NCBI GenBank assembly: GCA_030040455.1
Contig: JASHTR010000588.1
Span: 1 to 5,686, forward strand
From: Terriglobia bacterium
Lineage (GTDB): Bacteria; Acidobacteriota; Terriglobia; UBA7540
Length of the DNA stretch: 5,686 bases
Reading direction: 5' to 3'
Positions 1-4,335 of the stretch are shown here, piece by piece. Within the stretch, counting starts at the first letter, position 1. Each line of letters opens with the position of its first letter. A program made the translations under genes and the position numbers. A model generated the notes under the pieces. It made no database searches and had not been told where the DNA came from. It saw nothing but the letters and a program-made list of their open reading frames with translations.

Positions 1-996
1 TCTCTCGTAGGCTTCGTTAATCTTCTGTATGGGGATGACCTCGACGTCGGCGGTGATGTTATGCGCGCCGCAAAAGTCGAGCATCTCCTGGGTTTCGGGG
101 ATGCCGCCGATGAGCGAGCCGGAGAGGCTGCGGCGTCTGAAAAGAAGGACGGTGCCAGCGACGGCGAGCGGCTTCCCCGGCGCGCCGACGAGGGTGAGGT
201 TGCCGTCGCGGCGGAGCAGTTGAACGTAGGCGTTGATGTCGTGGTCGGCGGAAACGGCATCGAGAATGAAATCGAAGCTGTCGGCGTGCTTTTGCACCTC
301 GCTGGCATTGCGGGAGACGACGACTTCGTCGGCGCCGAGGCGAAGCGCGGCTTCCTTCTTGCCGGGCGAGGACGTGAAGACAACCACGTGGGTTTCGAGT
401 GCATGAGCAAACTTAACTGCCATGTGGCCCAGTCCGCCAAGACCCACCACTCCAACTTTCTTGCCTTTCGTGACACCCCAGTGGCGCATGGGTGAGTACG
501 TTGTGATTCCGGCGCAAACCAAAGGAGCAGTCCCGGCGGGGTCGAGATTTGAAGGGACGCGCAAGACGAACCGTTGGTCTACAACGATGCTATCGGAATA
601 GCCACCGTAGGTGACGCCTCCGAGGTGCTTGTCCGGGAAGTTGTAGGTGAGGGTTATGTTCGGGCAAAACTGCTCCAGACCAGCCCGGCATTCAGGGCAC
701 GTCCGATCGGAATCGACCATGCAGCCCACAGCGGCGAGATCGCCGGGCTTGAACCTTGCGACGGCAGCGCCGACCTTGGTGACGCGGCCGACGATCTCAT
801 GGCCCGGAACGCAGGGGTAGGTTGTTGGCATGGTGTTTTTCCACTCATTACGGACCTGATGAAGATCGGAGTGACAGACGCCGCAAAACAGGATCTCGAT
901 CTGTACGTCGTGCTCAGTTGGATCGCGCCGTGTGATTGTTGTGGAGGCCAGCGGCGATGTCGCGCTGGCGGCGGAATAAGCCTTGATCTTGTACAT
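1..996 (-). CDS. Zinc-dependent NADP-type alcohol dehydrogenase (YahK/cinnamyl-alcohol-dehydrogenase family), 3' end cut by window
   Basis: A medium-chain dehydrogenase/reductase that should interconvert aldehydes and primary alcohols in the cytoplasm. The frame is open for 332 residues to base 1. The family is usually about 350 residues, so about 20 C-terminal residues are missing. Visible catalytic zinc ligands are C41 (in CGVCHSD, 38-44), H66-E67 (PGHE, 64-67) and C161. The Rossmann glycine motif GLGGLG is at 185-190. FTSSPGKK (207-214), with no acidic residue at the end of the second beta strand, suggests NADP(H) rather than NAD(H). The structural-zinc lobe reads D97-x2-C100-x2-C103-x7-C111, so the first of the usual four cysteines is Asp. 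The ATG at 996 is fixed by an in-frame TAG (1011-1009) just upstream and by an AGGAG. It is co-directional with the sugar genes but 88 bp away, so a shared pathway is not shown. Family assignment is firm; the physiological substrate is unknown. Confidence 0.95.
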   Translation of the reverse strand, partial: MYKIKAYSAASATSPLASTTITRRDPTEHDVQIEILFCGVCHSDLHQVRNEWKNTMPTTYPCVPGHEIVGRVTKVGAAVARFKPGDLAAVGCMVDSDRTCPECRAGLEQFCPNITLTYNFPDKHLGGVTYGGYSDSIVVDQRFVLRVPSNLDPAGTAPLVCAGITTYSPMRHWGVTKGKKVGVVGLGGLGHMAVKFAHALETHVVVFTSSPGKKEAALRLGADEVVVSRNASEVQKHADSFDFILDAVSADHDINAYVQLLRRDGNLTLVGAPGKPLAVAGTVLLFRRRSLSGSLIGGIPETQEMLDFCGAHNITADVEVIPIQKINEAYER

Positions 997-1005
997 GAAT
1001 TTACG

Positions 1006-1010
1006 CTCCT
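1006..1010 (-). promoter_or_regulatory. Shine-Dalgarno of the alcohol dehydrogenase
   Basis: AGGAG on the minus strand, 9 nt before the ATG at 996. It overlaps an in-frame TAG (1011-1009), so no longer N-terminus is possible. A dedicated ribosome site after an 88-bp gap allows independent expression of this gene. No convincing -35/-10 pair was seen in the gap. Confidence 0.75.
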
Positions 1011-1084
1011 ATAGATTCTTTTCCGGCCCTTAGTCAGGCCTTGTTCCTTTTGATGTCCATTTCCTGCATCCCTCCGGTTAGGAC

Positions 1085-2101
1085 CTATCTTTCGGTCAGT
1101 ATCTCTTCGAGCTTTACGGCCACTTGGTCCCGCTGCCGGGAGGCTACATACCAATCGATCGTCCGGTGAAGACCGTCCATGAAGCTCACTTCGGGTTGCC
1201 AGTCCAGGAGTTGCTTTGCGAGAGAGTTGTCAGCGACGCGGTTATAAGGGCCAGTGGGCATTTCCGGATGTAATTCGATCGGCGCCTCGTGGCCCAAATA
1301 CCGCAGCACCTCTTTCGCGGCATCGATCACCCGGACACGTTCCATTGTCCCGAGGTTGATGCCGGTGCCGTCGCTGATTTTCTCGGCGGCAAGAACGGTG
1401 CCGCGGACGATATCATCAATGTAGGTCCAGTTTCGTATCTGCTCGCCGGTGCCCCATACGACGAAAGGGTTCCGCTTCACAAATGCCCGCGCAATCATTG
1501 CAATCACCGCGTGGTTCTCAACGCCCCGGGGTCCATAAACGGTAAAATAACGGCAGCACGCAGACTTCATGCCCCAATCCTGGTAGTAAGCGCGTAAGGT
1601 CTTCTCTCCCATCAGTTTCGCCCAGCCGTACATGTTGTCGGCATCATAAGGCGGGCCGGCCTTATCTTCCCCAAGATACAGAATCTCGCTGGGATCGTTT
1701 TGCAGATAATTGGGATATACACAGCCGGACGATGCATACACGATCTTCTCTACCCCCGCCCTGTGGCCGGCTCGAAAAACCATCCCATCGAGCATCAGAT
1801 TGGTGGCGCAGGAAGCCTGATGGAGGTCAACGTAACCGCGCCCGCCATGGTCAGCAGCGAGATGAAACACAAATTCCGCGCCCTTCACCACGCGGTCTGC
1901 CACTCCCGGCGCCGTGAGGTCTTCTTGAAAGAACTCCACGCGACCCTCGTCGACGTGTTGACGGATATTTTCAATCCGGCCACTGCTAAGATCGTCGACT
2001 ATGCGTACCCTGGCTCCCCGCTCAACCAGGGTATCGGCCAAATGAGAACCGATAAAGGATGCGCCGCCGGTAACAAGGACGGCACGACGAGCCCAATCCA
2101 T
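1085..2101 (-). CDS. Extended-SDR NAD-dependent sugar-nucleotide epimerase/dehydratase, GDP-mannose 3,5-epimerase-like
   Basis: A complete 338-residue cytoplasmic extended SDR, typical length for sugar-nucleotide epimerases and dehydratases. The N-terminal Rossmann motif is TGGASFIGSH (11-20), with Ser at the middle glycine position of GxxGxxG. D36 (in VDDLSSG) after the second beta strand favours NAD(H). The active site shows YASSGCVYP (122-130) and the YxxxK pair Y158/K162 in YGWAK. AADHGGRGY (82-90) and a Cys two residues after the catalytic Ser (C127) resemble GDP-mannose 3,5-epimerases, whose motifs as I recall them are AADMGGMGF and SSACIYP. The C-terminal half has the usual substrate-lobe signature WGTGEQIRNWTYIDD (216-230). 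The ATG at 2101 has a strong AGGAGGAG. The gene starts 9 bp after the transferase stop, so co-transcription is likely. Superfamily is certain; the exact sugar is inferred. A UDP- or dTDP-sugar 4-epimerase or a dehydratase remains possible. Confidence 0.93.
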   Translation of the reverse strand: MDWARRAVLVTGGASFIGSHLADTLVERGARVRIVDDLSSGRIENIRQHVDEGRVEFFQEDLTAPGVADRVVKGAEFVFHLAADHGGRGYVDLHQASCATNLMLDGMVFRAGHRAGVEKIVYASSGCVYPNYLQNDPSEILYLGEDKAGPPYDADNMYGWAKLMGEKTLRAYYQDWGMKSACCRYFTVYGPRGVENHAVIAMIARAFVKRNPFVVWGTGEQIRNWTYIDDIVRGTVLAAEKISDGTGINLGTMERVRVIDAAKEVLRYLGHEAPIELHPEMPTGPYNRVADNSLAKQLLDWQPEVSFMDGLHRTIDWYVASRQRDQVAVKLEEILTER

Positions 2102-2104
2102 AAT

Positions 2105-2112
2105 CTCCTCCT
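2105..2112 (-). promoter_or_regulatory. Strong Shine-Dalgarno of the epimerase, overlapping the upstream stop
   Basis: The minus strand reads TAGGAGGAGATTATG: the TAG stop of the preceding transferase (2113-2111) shares bases with AGGAGGAG, which precedes the epimerase ATG at 2101. The core AGGAGG ends 5 nt before the ATG. This supports the ATG at 2101 and suggests coupled, efficient translation within one transcript. Confidence 0.85.
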
Positions 2113-3703
2113 ATGTCGGAGAGCGCTCTGGAACCCGCCTCGCAGCGTTCCCTAAGCACGTCGAAACCGCGGGCATCAACCGTACTGCGCTGAGGTTCAT
2201 AATGGCGTCAGATGCTTTTTCAATCGCACGCAGGACCAGCGTGCTGCGACCGGCGGGAATGCGGAGCTGGCCCAATGGCATCCAAGGTGAAAGGGCGGTC
2301 CAGCCGCCTGTGCTCCAAACACGGCCTTCGAATTCACCTGCGCCCTCGATGCTCACACAATAACGACTGCCCGAGGATTTGCTTGGGCAGGCATAGCGTA
2401 TGTCCACCAGGTAGCTTCCGTCCGCCGGCAACTGCAGGTTCCAGGCGACCGACTCGGCGGGATCAGTCCAATGGCTGATCATCTTCAGGCCATCCGTATC
2501 TTCGACGTATCGAATCGTCTTCCCGTTCACGATAGCCCCGCTGGCAAGGAGTTCAATCGTCCCGGGGGGCAGCACGTCATTCCCGCAAGCTGGCGCCGTG
2601 GCATCATAGGCCTCCGGCCACTCGCGGAACCATGAGTAATACCCGGGGCCAAGAGGATAGCGGATTCTATTCCAGGTATAAGGCCCTTCATCGACGGGAA
2701 GAAATTCGCAACGCTCGAACCGGACAAGAGGCGAGAGGAACTCATTGTAGCAGTACAAGAAGCTGGAGTTCCGGCCCTCAAAGCCTCGCATCCTGTGAAT
2801 CAGAGCGGTAACGGTGCTGAACAGAGTACCGATAAAGACCTGCGCTTTGCTTGCTACAAGCTGGGTGAGCAGGATCTCGACGGCCTCATCATATTGAGGC
2901 AACTGAGAAATCAGTTCGCGGATGGTCGCATTCTCACGCAGATACCGGTCCAGGAAAACGACTTCACGGAAATATCTCTGGATCGGGGCGAAGAACTCGT
3001 CGTGAGGAGAGCCATCCGTGCAGATCACCAGCAAATCGTCCCGGCGCAAACGCGACGCGAGGTTCGCAAGCACTTCTTGGCCGCTGATTGAGCGCGCGCG
3101 CGGTGTGAAACCGATGGAAACGAAATCTCCTCGACGGATGTGGACAGCATTGAACGGTCCGAGGCTCGTAGCGATGCGGTCTGCGGCCTCGGCGTATGGC
3201 CGTTTCGGGCGCAATCGCTTCATCAGTTTGATGACTTCGCGGCGGCGTTCTTCGTCTAGATAGAAGAAATGTGAGTAGTGGCCGAGAGTTTCGCCGGTGA
3301 TGACTACGTCCGAGGCTGCTTCCTCCCGCTCGTCGAAGGTATAAACGAACCACCGCCCGTTACGGAAATGCTGGAACTGCGGGTGACCTGTTAAAGTTGC
3401 CGGGAAGCAGAACACGGCGTCGGCGATTCGCTGCCACGCACATTGAACCTTGCCCTCCATAGAGATCCAACTTTTCAGCAGGTACTCGTCCGACCATGGG
3501 ACGGGAATATCAAATAGATGAGGAACCAGCATCGGCTCGGGCCAACGGCCGGGCTTCAGGTCTGGCGGCGAGCGCCGGGGGAGACGAAAACGGTAGGGCA
3601 CGAGAACCCGACCCGTGAGGTAAGCGAGCACGACGGCGATATCGAGCGACATCCGGTTATTGCTGAATCCGGAATAGTATCCGGGTATGAAGAGTCGTCG
3701 CAC
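2111..3703 (-). CDS. POFUT-like fucosyltransferase-superfamily glycosyltransferase with C-terminal carbohydrate-binding-like domain
   Basis: A 530-residue protein of two parts. Residues 1 to about 345 look like a GDP-fucose O-fucosyltransferase-type GT-B enzyme. The N-terminal GFSNNRMSLDIAVVLAYLTG (12-31) matches the family's GG-N-R-xSLE-A-LA pattern. HIRRGDF (188-194) is the HxRRGD nucleotide-sugar motif; R190 is the likely phosphate-contacting Arg. ASKAQVFIGTLFSTVTALI (284-302) matches the late A-x-FIG-x-x-ST motif. Residues from about 372 to 512 are strand-rich with many Trp and Gly and resemble a CBM6/CBM35-like beta-sandwich. No signal peptide or membrane segment is visible, so it is probably cytoplasmic. 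The start is GTG at 3703, overlapping the previous TAG by one base (TAGTG), with GGAAAG upstream; the domain begins at once, so no later start fits. The donor is probably a GDP-sugar; the acceptor is unknown. The transferase assignment is good; the binding-domain assignment is by pattern only. Confidence 0.85.
   Translation of the reverse strand: MRRLFIPGYYSGFSNNRMSLDIAVVLAYLTGRVLVPYRFRLPRRSPPDLKPGRWPEPMLVPHLFDIPVPWSDEYLLKSWISMEGKVQCAWQRIADAVFCFPATLTGHPQFQHFRNGRWFVYTFDEREEAASDVVITGETLGHYSHFFYLDEERRREVIKLMKRLRPKRPYAEAADRIATSLGPFNAVHIRRGDFVSIGFTPRARSISGQEVLANLASRLRRDDLLVICTDGSPHDEFFAPIQRYFREVVFLDRYLRENATIRELISQLPQYDEAVEILLTQLVASKAQVFIGTLFSTVTALIHRMRGFEGRNSSFLYCYNEFLSPLVRFERCEFLPVDEGPYTWNRIRYPLGPGYYSWFREWPEAYDATAPACGNDVLPPGTIELLASGAIVNGKTIRYVEDTDGLKMISHWTDPAESVAWNLQLPADGSYLVDIRYACPSKSSGSRYCVSIEGAGEFEGRVWSTGGWTALSPWMPLGQLRIPAGRSTLVLRAIEKASDAIMNLSAVRLMPAVSTCLGNAARRVPERSPT
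2168..2590 (-). other. Predicted C-terminal beta-sandwich (carbohydrate-binding-like) domain within the transferase
   Basis: Encodes residues of about 372-512 of the transferase. The stretch alternates short hydrophobic strands with Gly/Pro/Asp turns. WNLQLPADGSYLVDIRYACP (421-440) fits the frequent W/F-x-hydrophobic-x-Pro-x-x-G-x-Y-x-hydrophobic-x-hydrophobic-x-Y core strand of galactose-binding-fold domains. A late element, LRIPAGRSTLVLRAI (480-494), matches the matching P-x-G-x-x-x-L-x-hydrophobic strand. Such modules are common on secreted glycosidases; here one sits behind an apparently cytoplasmic transferase. It may grip the acceptor glycan or mediate dimerisation. Fold assignment is inference from pattern. 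Confidence 0.6.
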
Positions 3704-4320
3704 TAGCTGCTTTCCAAAGGAGAACTCCGAACCGAAGTAGCGGGTTCCGCCCGGTTCAGGCGGCTTATATCAGAGATGGAAGGAGGGAACCGATCGGGAT
3801 GTCCGTCAAAGTAGTTCTGGGCGAAGCGTCCACCCGCCTCGACGTAGTGCAGGAAAATCTGCCCCATGGTGTTTCCGGTAAATCGCTCCCGCCAGTGCTC
3901 CGCTTCACATCCCAGATAAACAGCGCCATCTCCACACTCCATCTCAACCTTAGAGTTTGGCGCGAACCACAAGCTCGAGTCGCCGCCGTCTTTGCCGAGG
4001 TGGATCGAAGCACTCACTTCACAGCTTCCCCGATCGCGGTGCCTGATCATGGCGTCACCGTGGAAGTATAGCCGCGCGTAGCTGTATGCAGGCACCAGGC
4101 GGCGGGCGTAAATTCCCTCGATCCTGGGCTGAAGTTCCAGCAACAAGGCATCCGTTATGGGCTCGTTGGAGACGGAGGCGGCGGTTGGAATGTGATTATC
4201 CCGGAAGCACATGCCGCGCCAGTGCATGAGCAGCAGCGCCTTATACATCACGCGAGCGAGGTTGGGCTCGATCAAACCCTTTACAACGACGTAGCCTCTT
4301 TCCTGCAGCTCGCAATTCAT
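3703..4320 (-). CDS. Small 2-oxoglutarate/Fe(II)-dependent dioxygenase-like protein
   Basis: A 205-residue cytoplasmic protein of the double-stranded beta-helix oxygenase type, which uses Fe(II), O2 and 2-oxoglutarate to hydroxylate a substrate. The HxD iron motif is H94-R95-D96, inside YARLYFHGDAMIRHRD (81-96). The distal iron ligand is probably H142 in EHWRERF (141-147), before GQIFLHYV (153-160). The Arg or Lys expected about ten residues after the distal His for 2-oxoglutarate binding is absent; R144 or R146 may substitute. The opening LQERGYVVVKGLIEPNLA (5-22) is a normal N-terminus for this family and supports the ATG at 4320. A longer GTG start at 4413 would overlap the upstream gene by 86 bases and add an Arg/Ser-rich, non-family-like stretch, so I rejected it. 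It lies 7 bp after one transferase gene and overlaps the next by one base. Its substrate is unknown: sugar, lipid or peptide. Confidence 0.83.
   Translation of the reverse strand: MNCELQERGYVVVKGLIEPNLARVMYKALLLMHWRGMCFRDNHIPTAASVSNEPITDALLLELQPRIEGIYARRLVPAYSYARLYFHGDAMIRHRDRGSCEVSASIHLGKDGGDSSLWFAPNSKVEMECGDGAVYLGCEAEHWRERFTGNTMGQIFLHYVEAGGRFAQNYFDGHPDRFPPSISDISRLNRAEPATSVRSSPLESS
3710..3715 (-). promoter_or_regulatory. Weak Shine-Dalgarno for the GTG-started transferase
   Basis: GGAAAG on the minus strand, 6 nt before the GTG at 3703, inside the last codons of the dioxygenase gene. Together with the TAGTG stop/start overlap it indicates translational coupling and decides in favour of the GTG start. 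Confidence 0.5.
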
Positions 4321-4326
4321 GGGCAA

Positions 4327-4335
4327 ATTATAGCA
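4327..4335 (-). promoter_or_regulatory. Possible extended -10 element placing transcription start on the dioxygenase ATG
   Basis: The minus strand reads TGCTATAAT, a perfect TGn-TATAAT extended -10. It overlaps the TAA stop (4330-4328) of the upstream transferase. The last T (4327) lies 6 nt before the ATG at 4320, so a start about 7 nt downstream would fall on the A of ATG and give a leaderless mRNA. No Shine-Dalgarno precedes this ATG, which agrees with that reading. No TTGACA-like -35 is visible at 16-18 nt. A chance AT-rich stop region is the alternative. Confidence 0.35.

Noticed and set aside
61..1014. Plus-strand reading frames opposite the alcohol dehydrogenase (61-495 and 574-1014)
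   Set aside because: They are exact antisense shadows of a gene with clear zinc and Rossmann motifs, and their translations show no recognisable domain.
1024..1042. Possible hairpin (GGCC ... GGCC) in the gap, as a terminator after the epimerase
   Set aside because: The stem is only about 4 bp and is not followed by a T run on the minus strand, so it is too weak to call.
654..1154. Minus-strand 166-residue frame spanning the gap between the epimerase and the alcohol dehydrogenase
   Set aside because: It overlaps both real genes in another frame and its product is Arg/Ser/Pro-rich with no domain pattern. This is typical of an out-of-frame reading in GC-rich DNA.
1700..2155. Plus-strand 151-residue frame opposite the epimerase
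   Set aside because: Antisense to a well-supported SDR gene; no ribosome site or domain was seen.
2590..2670. Possible split of the transferase/binding-domain gene into two genes at the domain boundary
   Set aside because: The frame is continuous with no stop or frameshift signal, and no internal start with a good ribosome site was found at the boundary.
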